64,000 bases of DNA from Actinacidiphila oryziradicis (GCF_005047355.1 NZ_SUMC01000001.1:124001-188000); one strand, 5' to 3'. Positions 9,754-19,146 are shown, counted from the first letter of the stretch. The notes: generated by a model from the letters alone, not told the origin. A program made the numbers and translations.

Positions 9754-11160
9754 TCACGGCGCGTTACCGGGAAACAGGTGAGTGAGCGGCGGAAAACGCG
9801 CCGGAGGCCCTGCAGCCTCCGCCTGGGCGGCGAGGGCGAGGAGGGGGCCGTCGGCGCGGTGAGGGGCGGCGAGCATGGTGCCGATGGGGAGGCCGGCGGG
9901 GGTGTGGTGGAGAGGGAGGGAGATGGCGGGGAGCCCGGCGATGTTGAACGGCGCGGTGAAGGGGGTGAACGCGAGTTGGGCGGCGAAGTCGGCGGCCGGG
10001 TCGGAGTCATCGCGGAGGGCCCCGAGGGGAGCCGGGAGCTGGGCGAGGGTGGGGGTGAGGACTGCGTCGTAGGGCGCGACGGCGTCCGCGAGCTTGCGGC
10101 CCACGGCCCGGAGCGCCCCGAGAGAGCCCGCGTAGTCGAGGCCGGTCACGGCCCGTCCGCGCTCGCGGAGCCACCGGGTGAGCGGCATGAGTTCACTCTC
10201 GCGCTCGGGCGGGACGGGGGGCAGCGCGGCGAGGACGGCCCATACGGGGTCGAAGGCCTGGCGGTCGCCGGGGGCGAGCGGCTGGGGGATGTCGATGATG
10301 TCGTGGCCGAGTCCGGCGAGCAGGGCGGAGGCCTTCTCGTAGGCCTCGAGTACTTGCGGGTCCACGTGCACGCCCGGCACGTCGGGTGCGGCCCAGCGGG
10401 CGATACGGAGCCGGACGGGCTCGTGGTCGCACCAGTCGAGGAAGGACCGGCGCCCGGGGTCGGGGACGGCCATGACATCGAGCAGCGCCGCCGCGTCGCG
10501 CACAGTGCGGGCGATCGGACCGTCGCTGACCAGGTCGCTGACGTCCCGGCCGGGCCCGGCGACCACCACGCCCTGGCTGGGCTTGAGGCCGACGACTCCG
10601 CAGCAGCTCGCGGGGATCCGGATCGAGCCGCCGCCGTCGCTGCCGTGCGCGGCCGAGGCCAGCCCGGCGGCCACCGCCACGGCCGCGCCACCGCTGCTGC
10701 CGCCGGCGCCGCGCGTCAGGTCGTACGGGGTACGGGCGGGCGGGCCGACCCGGCCCTCTGTGTAGGCGGGGAGGCCGAACTCGGGCGTGTTGGTCTTGCC
10801 GAGAAGCACCGTGCCGGCGGCCCGCAGGAGGTCGGTGAGCGGGGTGCCGCTGTCCGCGACACGGTCCGCGAAGGCGGCGGATCCGGAGGTGAACCGGATG
10901 CCCGCGACAGGGGTCAGATCCTTCACCGGTACGGACACACCGAGCAGCGGCGGGAGCTCACCGCCGTCCAGCACGAGGCGCTCCGCGCGTTTCGCGTCGT
11001 CGAGAGCCCGCTCTGGCGTCACGGTGAGGTACGCGCCGAGGGTGCCGTCGATCCGGTCGATCCGCTCCAGGTAGTGCGCGGTCAGCTCGACCGGCGAGAG
11101 CTCCCGGCTCCGGATGGCGGCCGCCTGCCGCACCATGGACAGCTCATGTGGTTCGGCCAT
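9754..11160 (-). CDS. Amidase signature family hydrolase
   Basis: Hydrolyses carboxylic amides; substrate not predictable. The 468-aa protein starts at ATG 11160 (MAEPHEL); the frame upstream is not family-like. The amidase-signature triad is complete: K80 (VPVKDLT), cis-Ser S155 (GGSSGG) and nucleophile S179 (GGGSIRIPAS). The K-to-S spacings of 75 and 24 residues equal those of FAAH (142/217/241). No GatB/GatC neighbours are present, so it is a stand-alone amidase rather than GatA. It lacks a signal peptide. Confidence 0.92.
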   Translation of the reverse strand: MAEPHELSMVRQAAAIRSRELSPVELTAHYLERIDRIDGTLGAYLTVTPERALDDAKRAERLVLDGGELPPLLGVSVPVKDLTPVAGIRFTSGSAAFADRVADSGTPLTDLLRAAGTVLLGKTNTPEFGLPAYTEGRVGPPARTPYDLTRGAGGSSGGAAVAVAAGLASAAHGSDGGGSIRIPASCCGVVGLKPSQGVVVAGPGRDVSDLVSDGPIARTVRDAAALLDVMAVPDPGRRSFLDWCDHEPVRLRIARWAAPDVPGVHVDPQVLEAYEKASALLAGLGHDIIDIPQPLAPGDRQAFDPVWAVLAALPPVPPERESELMPLTRWLRERGRAVTGLDYAGSLGALRAVGRKLADAVAPYDAVLTPTLAQLPAPLGALRDDSDPAADFAAQLAFTPFTAPFNIAGLPAISLPLHHTPAGLPIGTMLAAPHRADGPLLALAAQAEAAGPPARFPPLTHLFPGNAP

Positions 11161-11233
11161 CGGACCAGGATAGGCCCGGCCACGCCGGGCAGGACGGGGC
11201 CCCGAACCACCGCGGGGGAGCGGTTCGGGGCCC

Positions 11234-11261
11234 CTCTGTGCCCACGTCTCTGTGCCCACGT
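11234..11261. repeat. Two tandem copies of a 14-bp unit
   Basis: CTCTGTGCCCACGT occurs twice in direct succession (11234-11247, 11248-11261), between the amidase start and the end of the HNH gene. Probably a local slippage duplication; no function is evident. Confidence 0.7.
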
Positions 11262-11272
11262 CACAACATGAA

Positions 11273-11310
11273 GGCCCGGATATCAGGCAGATATGCCGTC
11301 TATCCGGGCC
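11273..11310 (-). terminator. Hairpin over the HNH gene's stop codon
   Basis: GGCCCGGATA (11273-11282) and TATCCGGGCC (11301-11310) are perfect inverted repeats, 18 nt apart. They span the 3' end of the HNH gene on the minus strand, whose stop is at 11283-11285. Likely transcription end or mRNA stabiliser. Confidence 0.5.
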
Positions 11311-11819
11311 ATCGCGTCGTCCGCGCCGAATGGCTGCAGGTATGGCAGCCAGCGCGGGTCCCTATGCCCGGTCCCGATGATCCGCCAGGCCAGACCGGAG
11401 GGCGGCGCCGGTTGATGGCGCATCCCCCAGCCGAGCTCGGCGATATGGCGGTCGGCCTTGACGTGGTTGCACCTACGACACGCGGCGACCACGTTGTCCC
11501 ACGTGTGCTGGCCTCCGCGGCTGCGCGGGATCACGTGGTCGACGCTGGTTGCGGCGCCTCCGCAGTACGCGCACTTGCCGCCGTCCCGGGCGAACAGGGC
11601 CCGCCGGGTCAGTGGCACAGGGCCGCGAAAGGGAACTCGCACGAACTTCGTGAGTTTTACAACACTGGGCGCGGGGAGCGCCCGGGTCGCGCTGTGCATA
11701 TAGGCGCCGGATTCCTCGAGGCACACAGCCTTCTTGTTAAGTACGAGGATGAGCGCACGGCGGAGCGGTACGACGCCGAGGGGCTCGTACGACGCGTTGA
11801 GTACCAGGACATGCGGCAC
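11283..11819 (-). CDS. HNH endonuclease family protein
   Basis: A 178-aa protein with a C-terminal HNH (His-Asn-His) nuclease domain: CAYCGG zinc pair, DHVIPRSRGG, then the second zinc pair CRRCNHVK. The GTG at 11819 is chosen because AAGGAGG lies just upstream (11825-11831 on the minus strand) and the protein then opens PHVLVLNASYEPLGVV, the conserved start of this widespread actinobacterial family. It may act as a metal-dependent nicking or restriction-like nuclease, but its role is not established. Divergent from the MscS gene. Confidence 0.88.
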   Translation of the reverse strand: MPHVLVLNASYEPLGVVPLRRALILVLNKKAVCLEESGAYMHSATRALPAPSVVKLTKFVRVPFRGPVPLTRRALFARDGGKCAYCGGAATSVDHVIPRSRGGQHTWDNVVAACRRCNHVKADRHIAELGWGMRHQPAPPSGLAWRIIGTGHRDPRWLPYLQPFGADDAMARIDGISA

Positions 11820-12047
11820 GGGTGCCTCCTTATACGCCGGCGGCGCGTGGCTCGCGCCGGGACGATCTCCCCACAGTGTCCCCGGAAGGCTGGCCGAAGC
11901 GCCACCACGTCCGGGTAACGGAGATGAAGTGTTTTTGACCACAGCTCTTTCATCCCCCTGTTGAGGCCGCTTCTCCCTCGAACATGACAACGAGGCACCC
12001 GTCGTCGCCCGTTAGTGTGGTTGACCTGCCCTACCGGAGGTTTCCCT

Positions 12048-13112
12048 GTGTCCGCGTCCACCGCGCCCGGCCCATCCACACCCGCCACTGTCGGCGACGC
12101 CCAGAAGTCCGCCACCAATGCGGCGGACTACATAGGGCAGAACTGGGCCGGATGGCTTGAGGCGGGCCTGCGAATCCTGCTGATCGTGGTGATCGCGCTG
12201 GTGGTGCGCAGTGTGGTCCGGCGGACGATCAGCAAGCTGATCGAGCGGATGAACCGGGGTGTGGAGGCCGCGACGGCCACCTCCACCGCCCTGAGCGGGC
12301 TGCTGGTCAACGCGGAGCGGCGGCGGCAGCGCAGTGAGGCGATCGGCTCGGTGCTGCGGAGCGTCGCGTCTTTTGTGATCCTTGGCACGGCGGCACTGAC
12401 GGTGCTGTCGGTGCTGCAGATCAATCTGGCTCCGTTGCTGGCCAGCGCGGGAGTCGCCGGCGTCGCGATCGGTTTCGGGGCGCGCAACCTGGTGACGGAT
12501 TTCCTGTCCGGCGTCTTCATGATCCTTGAGGACCAGTACGGCGTCGGCGATGTGATCGACGCCGGGGTGGCCAGCGGCACCGTGATCGAGGTCGGGCTGC
12601 GGGTGACCAAGCTGCGCGGTGACAATGGCGAGATCTGGTACGTCCGGAACGGCGAGGTCAAGCGGATCGGCAACCTCAGCCAAGGCTGGGCGACGGCGAT
12701 CGTGGATGTGCAGGTCGGCTATCGCGAGGACGTGGAGCGGGCCCGTGCGGTGATCATCTCGGCGGCGGAGGAGATGATGAAGAGCCAGCCGTGGGACGAG
12801 GCGCTGTGGGAGCCGGTCGAGGTGCTGGGCCTGGAATCGGTTGCCGCGGACTCGGTCGTCATCCAGGCGCAGGCCAAGACCATGCCGGGCAAGGCGGCGC
12901 CGGTGGCACGTGAGCTGCGCTGGCGGATCAAGAAGGCCTTCGACGCAGCCGGGATCACGATCGTCGGCGGAATGCCCATCGCCGAGGCGGAAGAGGGGCC
13001 CGCCGAGGTGGCCGCCCCGGCGGCGCATTCAGGCCCCTCGTCGCCGCAGGCGGAGGCCGCGCAGCCGGTCCAGCAGCCGTCCTCCGGCGGCTCGAACGCC
13101 CGTAATAAGTAA
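12048..13112 (+). CDS. Small-conductance mechanosensitive channel (MscS family)
   Basis: A membrane channel that opens under membrane tension to release solutes during hypo-osmotic shock. GTG 12048 follows CGGAGG (12035-12040) by 7 nt and gives 354 aa. TM1 lies near residues 35-53 (LRILLIVVIALVVRSVV), TM2 near 105-122 (ASFVILGTAALTVLSVL), and the pore-lining TM3 in the Ala/Gly-rich stretch LLASAGVAGVAIGFGARN. The cytosolic beta-domain (DQYGVGDVI, VEVGLRVTKLRGDNGEIW) and alpha/beta tail follow. The C-terminal ~45 residues are a disordered Pro/Ala/Gln tail. Confidence 0.92.
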   Translation: MSASTAPGPSTPATVGDAQKSATNAADYIGQNWAGWLEAGLRILLIVVIALVVRSVVRRTISKLIERMNRGVEAATATSTALSGLLVNAERRRQRSEAIGSVLRSVASFVILGTAALTVLSVLQINLAPLLASAGVAGVAIGFGARNLVTDFLSGVFMILEDQYGVGDVIDAGVASGTVIEVGLRVTKLRGDNGEIWYVRNGEVKRIGNLSQGWATAIVDVQVGYREDVERARAVIISAAEEMMKSQPWDEALWEPVEVLGLESVAADSVVIQAQAKTMPGKAAPVARELRWRIKKAFDAAGITIVGGMPIAEAEEGPAEVAAPAAHSGPSSPQAEAAQPVQQPSSGGSNARNK

Positions 13113-13230
13113 CGCGCACCCGTGAGCGGCTGCCGGCGGCCCCTGCGTGGGCGCCAATAACATTTCGGCCGCCTCATGGCCGGAATCCCTTGACGGACGG
13201 CTGAGCGGGCCTTATTTTCCCCTGAACGGA

Positions 13231-13245
13231 TAGGAACCTTTCCTA
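13231..13245. promoter_or_regulatory. Candidate CsnR operator palindrome
   Basis: TAGGAA-CCT-TTCCTA: 6-bp inverted arms around a 3-nt spacer, 54 nt before the ROK repressor start. The CsnR box of chitosanase genes is, as I recall it, a TAGGAAA-S-TTTCCTA-type palindrome, which this closely resembles. A second, weaker repeat of the same arms overlaps to 13257. Autoregulation of the operon is inferred. Confidence 0.65.
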
Positions 13246-13298
13246 ATAGTTAGAGGAAGCGCGCGGCGCAGCCGCACTCGTGCGGGAGGATGACGCGC

Positions 13299-14498
13299 AT
13301 GGCCGGTACCCCAGGAACACCGCGCGTGCTGCGCGCCATGAACGACCGGGCCGCGCTCGACCTCCTGCTGGAGCACGGCCCGCTGTCCCGGACCCGGATC
13401 GGCAAACTCACCGGGCTCTCCAAACCGACCGCCTCCCAGCTGCTCTCCCGGCTCGAAGCGGCCGGACTCGTCGTCGCCACCGGCACCACCGCCGGGCGCC
13501 CGGGGCCCAACGCCCAGCTGTACGGGGTCAATCCCGCCGCCGCGCACGTCGCCGGGCTGGACGCGACCACCGGGCGGATCCGGGCCGCCGTCGCCGACAT
13601 CACCGGTGCGACCGTCGGCGAGTACGAACTGTCCACCCCGGGCCGCCGCCGCACCCAGGACACCGTGGAGCAGATCGTCCAGGCGCTCGACGGCGCGGCC
13701 AAAGCAGCCGGACTGCACCGCACCGACCTGCACCGGGCCGTCATCGGCACGCCCGGCGCCTTCGACCCCGCCACCGGCCGGCTGCGCTATGCCCGGCACC
13801 TCCCCGGCTGGCACTCCCCCACCCTCCTGGAAGAGCTGGCCGCCGCGATCCCCGTCCCCCTGGAGTACGACAACGACGTGAACCTCGTCGCGATCGCCGA
13901 GCAGCGGCTGGGCGCCGCCCGCTCGCACGAGGACTTCGTACTCCTCTGGAACGAGGAGGGCATCGGCGCCGCCATCGTCATCGGGGGCCGCCTCCACCGC
14001 GGCTGGACCGGCGGCGCCGGCGAGGTCGGCTTCATGCCGGTGCCGGGCACCCCCCTCGTCCGGCAGGTCGCCAAGGCCAACGGGGGCGGCTTCCAGGAGC
14101 TGGCCGGCTGTAACGCGGTGCTGCGCGTCGCCCGCGAACTGGGCCTCGAACCCGCGCCGGGACCGCTCGCCGACGCGGCCTCCGCGCTGCTCACCGAAGC
14201 GGCCGGGGCCGAGACCGGGCCGCACGCGGAGCTGCTGCACCGCTTCGCGACCGGCCTCGCCGTCGGGCTCGCCTCGCTCGTGACCGTGCTGGACCCCGAA
14301 CTGATCGTCCTGTCCGGCGGAGTGATCGCCGCCGGAGGAGAACCGCTGCGCTCCCTGGTCCAGGCCGAGCTGGCCGAGCTGGCGGTGCCCCGGCCCCGGC
14401 TGCTGCTCGGCGCGGTCCGGGAACACCCCGTCCTGTGCGGGGCGCTGCAGAGCGCCCTCGCCACCACCCGCGACGAGGTGTTCGACACCTCCCGCTGA
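13299..14498 (+). CDS. csnR: ROK-family repressor of the chito-oligosaccharide operon
   Basis: A transcription factor with an N-terminal winged helix-turn-helix (~residues 20-70: SRTRIGKLTGLSKPTASQLL) and a C-terminal ROK sugar-kinase-like domain used for ligand sensing. The ROK domain includes an EYDNDVNLVAIAEQ stretch and a Cys near 270 where the ROK zinc cluster lies, though the full CxCGxxGC motif is not obvious (NGGGFQELAGCNAV instead). ATG 13299 is preferred, with GGGAGG 9 nt upstream; ATG 13290 abuts that site. It heads the transporter operon and faces a TAGGAA palindrome. CsnR of S. lividans represses chitosanase and this operon; identity here is inferred from gene order. Confidence 0.8.
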   Translation: MAGTPGTPRVLRAMNDRAALDLLLEHGPLSRTRIGKLTGLSKPTASQLLSRLEAAGLVVATGTTAGRPGPNAQLYGVNPAAAHVAGLDATTGRIRAAVADITGATVGEYELSTPGRRRTQDTVEQIVQALDGAAKAAGLHRTDLHRAVIGTPGAFDPATGRLRYARHLPGWHSPTLLEELAAAIPVPLEYDNDVNLVAIAEQRLGAARSHEDFVLLWNEEGIGAAIVIGGRLHRGWTGGAGEVGFMPVPGTPLVRQVAKANGGGFQELAGCNAVLRVARELGLEPAPGPLADAASALLTEAAGAETGPHAELLHRFATGLAVGLASLVTVLDPELIVLSGGVIAAGGEPLRSLVQAELAELAVPRPRLLLGAVREHPVLCGALQSALATTRDEVFDTSR

Positions 14499-14588
14499 CA
14501 GACACCCGCACACACCCGCAACGGACGGGCCATCCGGCCCGCCCGCAGGCCTCGCACACCCTTCAACCGTCCCCCCGGAGGAAGCGCA

Positions 14589-15923
14589 GTGTCCCGTCTC
14601 CAGAAGGCGGCAGCCGCCATAGCGGCCACCGCAGCGATATCCCTGCTGGCGAGCGCGTGTACGGGCTCCAGCAACAACACAGCCACCGACAACCCCAACA
14701 AGGACGTGACGATCACCTTCTGGCACGGCTGGACCGCGGCCAACGAGGTGCAGGCGATCAACGCCAACGTCAAGGCGTTCGAAAAGGTGCACCCCAACAT
14801 CCATGTCAAGGTGCAGGGCAACATCACCGACGACAAGATCAACCAGGCGCTGCGGGCCGGCGGGGCCAACGCCCCGGATGTCGTGTCGTCCTTCACGACC
14901 GACAACGTCGGCAAGTTCTGCTCCTCGCATGCCTTCGCGGACCTCACCCCCTACCTGAAGAAGTCCGGCATCGACGCCGCGAAGACCTTCCCCAAGCCGA
15001 TGCTGGATTACACGCAGTTCCAGGGCACGCGCTGCGCCCTGCCGCTGCTCGGCGACGCCTACGGCCTCTACTACAACAAGGCCGCCTTCAAGGACGCCGG
15101 GATCACCTCCCCGCCCAGAACGCTGTCGGAGTTCAAGGCCGACGCGGTCAGGCTGACGAAGTCCAAGGGCGACTCGTACTCCCAGCTGGGCTACATGCCC
15201 GACTGGCACGGCTACGAGTCCACCGTCACCCACCTCGGCGCCCAGTGGAGCAACAAGTACTTCGACGCCGACGGCAAGTCCGACGTCGCCAAGGACCCCG
15301 GCTTCACCGCGATGTTCAAGTGGCAACAGGACATGGTGAAGTCGCTCGGCGGCTTCACGAAGCTGGAGAAGTACCGGACGACCTTCGGTGACGAGTTCGG
15401 CGCCAAGAACCCCTTCCAGACCGGCCAGGTGGCCATGGCCATCGATGGCGAGTGGCGGGCGAGCATGACCAAGGACGCGGGCGTCAAGTTCGGGATCGGC
15501 GTCGCGCCCTTCCCGGTCCCCGATGACCAGGCCGGCACCTACGGCAAGGGCTACACCACCGGCACGATCATCGGCGTCGCCAACACCAGCGCGAAGAAGA
15601 ACGCCGCCTGGGAACTGGTGAAATTCATGACCACGGACACCGACGCGGTCGTCAGCTTCGCCAACGCCATCCACAATGTTCCGTCCACCTTCGCCGCCCT
15701 GAAGTCCCCGCAGCTCGACAAGGACCCGAACTTCCGGACCTTCGTCGCGATCGCGCAGAACGCCAATAGCACCACCACTCCTGCCAGTGTCAATGGCGGC
15801 GCATATCAGCTGACTTTGCAGGACTTCGGATACGCCAACGAATCCGGTAAGCAGCCCGATCTCGCGGCCGGACTCAAGGGTGTCGACACACAGGTCGACA
15901 AGGACATCGCGCAGGCCAAGTGA
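14589..15923 (+). CDS. csnE: Sugar ABC transporter solute-binding lipoprotein
   Basis: Captures an oligosaccharide outside the membrane and delivers it to the two permeases downstream. The N-terminus has a hydrophobic signal ending in a lipobox, LASA-C24, so it is a lipoprotein. The body is a family-1 extracellular binding protein (VTITFWHGWT, VAMAIDGEWRA). GTG 14589 follows GGAGGA. 444 aa, normal length. Its stop overlaps the next gene's start (TGATG). Context suggests glucosamine oligomers as substrate. Confidence 0.85.
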   Translation: MSRLQKAAAAIAATAAISLLASACTGSSNNTATDNPNKDVTITFWHGWTAANEVQAINANVKAFEKVHPNIHVKVQGNITDDKINQALRAGGANAPDVVSSFTTDNVGKFCSSHAFADLTPYLKKSGIDAAKTFPKPMLDYTQFQGTRCALPLLGDAYGLYYNKAAFKDAGITSPPRTLSEFKADAVRLTKSKGDSYSQLGYMPDWHGYESTVTHLGAQWSNKYFDADGKSDVAKDPGFTAMFKWQQDMVKSLGGFTKLEKYRTTFGDEFGAKNPFQTGQVAMAIDGEWRASMTKDAGVKFGIGVAPFPVPDDQAGTYGKGYTTGTIIGVANTSAKKNAAWELVKFMTTDTDAVVSFANAIHNVPSTFAALKSPQLDKDPNFRTFVAIAQNANSTTTPASVNGGAYQLTLQDFGYANESGKQPDLAAGLKGVDTQVDKDIAQAK

Positions 15924-16879
15924 TGAGCGCGACAATGACCGTCCACCCCCTGCTGAGGGCGAAGAAGCGCCGCGAGGCACTGCGCAATCTCGCCTTCCTC
16001 TCCCCCTGGTTGATCGGCTTCGGCGTCTTCTTCGCCTACCCGCTGATCTCGACCGTCTACTTCTCCTTCATGAAGTACGACGGCTTCTCCTCCCCCACCT
16101 GGAACGGCACCAGGAACTGGTCGTACGTCTTCAACGACTACCCCTTCTTCTGGCCCGCCCTGCGCAACACCCTTTGGCTGGTCGTGGTGATGGTGACCCT
16201 GCGGGTCGCCTTCGGCCTCGGCATCGGCCTGCTCATCACCAAGATCAAGACGGGCGCGGGCTTCTTCCGCACCGCCTTCTATCTGCCCTACCTGGCCCCG
16301 CCCGTCGCCGCCACCATGGCCTTCGCCTTCCTCCTCAACCCGGGCACCGGCCCGGTCAACAGCCTTCTGGGCAAACTCGGCCTGCCCCAGCCCGGCTGGT
16401 TCAACGACCCGAACTGGTCAAAGCCCGGGCTCACCCTGCTGGCGCTCTGGGGCATCGGCGACCTCATGGTCATCTTCATGGCCGCGCTCCTCGACGTCCC
16501 CAAGGAGCAGTACGAGGCCGCCGAGCTCGACGGCACCGGACGCTGGTCCCGTTTCCGGTATGTGACGCTCCCGAACATCTCGCCGATAGTGATGTTCGCG
16601 GTCGTCACCGGAGTGATCCAGACCATGCAGTACTACACGGAGCCTCTGGTCGCCGGAAAGGTCGCCAGCGGCGTCATCGGCGGCTCCGGCCAGCAGTTCG
16701 AGCCCGGCTACCCCGGGCAGTCCACCCTCACCCTCCCCCAGCTCGTCTACAACCTGGGCTTCCAGCGCTTCGACACCGGCTCCGCGTGCGTGATCGCTCT
16801 CGTCCTCTTCGCCCTGTCCATGGCCTTCACCGCACTCCTGATGCGCCGCCGCAACGGCTTCCTGTCGGCGGAGGACTGA
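15923..16879 (+). CDS. csnF: Sugar ABC transporter permease (MalF type)
   Basis: One of the two membrane subunits. 318 aa with six predicted TM helices, first near FLSPWLIGFGVFFAYPLIS. The EAA loop that docks the ATPase is YEAAELDGTGRWSRFRYVTLP. Its ATG overlaps the stop of the binding-protein gene, implying translational coupling; GTG 15920 is an alternative. No ATPase gene lies in the operon, as usual in Streptomyces, where a shared MsiK ATPase energises such importers. Confidence 0.87.
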   Translation: MSATMTVHPLLRAKKRREALRNLAFLSPWLIGFGVFFAYPLISTVYFSFMKYDGFSSPTWNGTRNWSYVFNDYPFFWPALRNTLWLVVVMVTLRVAFGLGIGLLITKIKTGAGFFRTAFYLPYLAPPVAATMAFAFLLNPGTGPVNSLLGKLGLPQPGWFNDPNWSKPGLTLLALWGIGDLMVIFMAALLDVPKEQYEAAELDGTGRWSRFRYVTLPNISPIVMFAVVTGVIQTMQYYTEPLVAGKVASGVIGGSGQQFEPGYPGQSTLTLPQLVYNLGFQRFDTGSACVIALVLFALSMAFTALLMRRRNGFLSAED

Positions 16880-16884
16880 TCCCC

Positions 16885-17787
16885 ATGACCCACGCGACCC
16901 TCGCCCCTGAGGCCGCTCCCGCAGCGGCCGCCACCTCCACCCGCGCCAAGCGGGCCCACGACCGCAAGGCCGCGCTCAACTGGATCGCGGTCCACTCGCT
17001 CGGCATCGCCGCCGCGCTCTTCTTCGTCCTGCCGTTCGTCTTCGTCTTCCTCACCGGGGTGATGAGCGACAACCAGGCGCTCACCCGCGACCTGTGGCCG
17101 AAGACCTGGGAGTGGGGCAATTTCGGCACCGTATGGAACACGCCCGGGTTTCTGACGTGGTGGCGCAATACGCTGATCTACGCCGGGCTCGGGACTGTCC
17201 TGTCGGTCCTCTCCAGCCTGCCGGTGGCGTACGCGCTCGCCAAGTTCCGCTTCCGGGGCCGCAATGTGGCGATGATGCTGGTCATCTCGATGATGATGCT
17301 GCCCCCGCAGGTCACCATCGTCCCGATGTATCTGTTCTGGGCCAAGCAGCTGCAATTGTCCGGCACCTTGTGGCCGCTGATCATCCCGCTCGCCTTCGGC
17401 GACGCGTTCACCATCTTCCTGTTGCGGCAGTTCCTGCTGACGATCCCCAAGGAATACACGGACGCGGCGAAGGTCGACGGGTGCGGCGACTTTCGCACCA
17501 TGCTCCGGGTCGTGGTGCCGATGGCGAAGCCGGCGATCGCCGCGGTGGCCCTCTTCCAGTTCTTCTACTGCTGGAACGACTACTTCGGGCCGCAGATCTA
17601 CGCGAGCGACAACCCGGCGGCGTGGACTCTCTCGTACGGTCTGGAGCAGTTCAAGGGCACCCACCACACCGACTGGAATCTGACGATGGCCGCGACCGTG
17701 CTGGTCATGGCGCCCGTCATCGTCGTCTTCTTCTTCGCCCAGAGGGCCTTCATCGAGGGGGTCACCCTGACGGGGGTCAAGGGCTGA
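16885..17787 (+). CDS. csnG: Sugar ABC transporter permease (MalG type)
   Basis: Second membrane subunit. 300 aa from ATG 16885, 5 nt after the previous stop. Six TM helices, with the first near residues 33-53 (LGIAAALFFVLPFVFVFLTG). The EAA motif is YTDAAKVDGCGDFRTMLRVVVP. It ends FIEGVTLTGVKG, the standard MalG-type C-terminus. A hairpin follows directly. Confidence 0.9.
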   Translation: MTHATLAPEAAPAAAATSTRAKRAHDRKAALNWIAVHSLGIAAALFFVLPFVFVFLTGVMSDNQALTRDLWPKTWEWGNFGTVWNTPGFLTWWRNTLIYAGLGTVLSVLSSLPVAYALAKFRFRGRNVAMMLVISMMMLPPQVTIVPMYLFWAKQLQLSGTLWPLIIPLAFGDAFTIFLLRQFLLTIPKEYTDAAKVDGCGDFRTMLRVVVPMAKPAIAAVALFQFFYCWNDYFGPQIYASDNPAAWTLSYGLEQFKGTHHTDWNLTMAATVLVMAPVIVVFFFAQRAFIEGVTLTGVKG

Positions 17788-17791
17788 GCCA

Positions 17792-17822
17792 CCGGGGCGC
17801 GCGGGCACTCCGCGCGCCCCGG
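17792..17822 (+). terminator. Intra-operon hairpin between csnG and csnH
   Basis: A 12-bp perfect stem (17792-17803 with 17811-17822) and a 7-nt loop, 5 nt after the csnG stop and 56 nt before csnH. It may be a partial terminator or an mRNA stabiliser setting transporter versus enzyme levels. Confidence 0.6.
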
Positions 17823-17877
17823 CCGAACGTCCGGGCCGATGCCCGGAACAACGCATCACCTCACCGAAAGGAAACCC

Positions 17878-19146
17878 ATGGTGAAGCTCGCCGTAGTGGG
17901 TGGCGGATCCACCTATACGCCGGAACTCATCGACGGCTTCGCCCGGTTGCGTGACACCCTGCCGGTGAACGAACTCGTACTCATCGATCCCGCCGCGCAG
18001 CGGCTGGATCTGGTCGGGGGCCTGGCCAAGCGGATCTTCGCCCGGCAGGGCCATCCCGGCACCATCACCGTCACCTCCGACCTGGACGCCGGCGTCCGGG
18101 ACGCCGGCGCCGTACTGCTCCAGCTGCGGGTCGGCGGCCAGGCCGCACGCAACGAGGACGAGACCTGGCCGCTGGAGTGCGGCTGCGTCGGCCAGGAGAC
18201 CACCGGCGCGGGCGGGCTGGCCAAGGCCCTCCGTACCGTCCCGGTCGTCCTGGACATCGCCGAGCGCGTGCGTGAAGCCGCGCCGGACGCCTGGATCATC
18301 GACTTCACCAATCCGGTCGGCATCATGACCCGCGCCCTGCTCCAGGCCGGGCACAAGGCGGTCGGGCTCTGCAATGTGGCGATCGGCTTCCAGCGGAAGT
18401 TCGCCGCACTGCTCGACGTCACTCCTGGAGAGGTCCACCTGGACCATGTGGGCCTGAACCACCTCACCTGGGAACGCGCGGTACGGATCGGCGGCCCCGG
18501 CGGCGAGAACGTCCTGCCCCGGCTGCTCGCCGGGCACGGCGACGCGATCGCCGCCGACCTGCATCTGCCACGTACGATCCTTGACCGGCTCGGCGTCGTC
18601 CCCTCGTACTATCTGCGCTACTTCTACGCCCATGACGAGGTCGTGCGGGAGCTGAGGACAAAGCCCTCCCGCGCGGCCGAGGTCGCCGCCATCGAGGCCC
18701 AGTTGCTGGACATGTACGCCGATCCGGCACTGGCGGAGAAGCCGGAGCTGCTCGCCAAGCGCGGCGGGGCCTTCTACTCCGAGGCGGCGGTCGCCCTGGC
18801 CTCCTCCCTGCTCCGCGACACAGGCGACGTACAGGTCGTCAACACCTACAACAACGGCACCCTGCCCTTCCTCCCCGACAACGCCGTGATCGAGGTCCCG
18901 GCGACCGTCGGCGCCTCCGGCACCGCACCCCTGCCGGTCCCTCCCCTGGATCCCCTCTACGCCGGCCTGGTCGCCAATGTCACCGCTTACGAGGACCTCG
19001 CCCTCGAAGCCGCCCTCCACGGCGGTCGCGACCGTGTGTTCAAGGCCCTCCTCTCCCACCCCCTCATCGGCCAGTACGAGTACGCCGACGCCCTGACCGA
19101 CCGTCTGATCGCACACAACCGGGAGCATCTGGCGTGGGCCCGCTGA
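17878..19146 (+). CDS. csnH: GH4 family glycosidase (6-phospho-beta-glucosidase-like)
   Basis: NAD- and metal-dependent glycosidase expected to cleave the imported oligosaccharide in the cytoplasm. The N-terminal Rossmann fold is VKLAVVGGGSTYTPELI. GH4 landmarks are DFTNPVGIMTRALL, GLCNVAIG (the Cys that binds Mn) and GLNHLTWE. 422 aa, typical. ATG 17878 follows GAAAGGAAA; upstream in-frame codons are not family-like. Overlaps the kinase start by 13 nt. GH4 members of this subgroup are annotated as phospho-beta-glucosidases, but true substrate in csn clusters (glucosamine oligomers) is inferred. Confidence 0.85.
   Translation: MVKLAVVGGGSTYTPELIDGFARLRDTLPVNELVLIDPAAQRLDLVGGLAKRIFARQGHPGTITVTSDLDAGVRDAGAVLLQLRVGGQAARNEDETWPLECGCVGQETTGAGGLAKALRTVPVVLDIAERVREAAPDAWIIDFTNPVGIMTRALLQAGHKAVGLCNVAIGFQRKFAALLDVTPGEVHLDHVGLNHLTWERAVRIGGPGGENVLPRLLAGHGDAIAADLHLPRTILDRLGVVPSYYLRYFYAHDEVVRELRTKPSRAAEVAAIEAQLLDMYADPALAEKPELLAKRGGAFYSEAAVALASSLLRDTGDVQVVNTYNNGTLPFLPDNAVIEVPATVGASGTAPLPVPPLDPLYAGLVANVTAYEDLALEAALHGGRDRVFKALLSHPLIGQYEYADALTDRLIAHNREHLAWAR

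Noticed and set aside
7657..11271. 1204-codon plus-strand open frame across malQ and the amidase
   Set aside because: Lies antisense to two well-supported genes, is Arg/Pro-rich in low-complexity style, and spans their boundary.
13212..15980. 922-codon minus-strand frame opposite csnR and csnE
   Set aside because: Antisense shadow, no domain features, spans two intact plus-strand genes.
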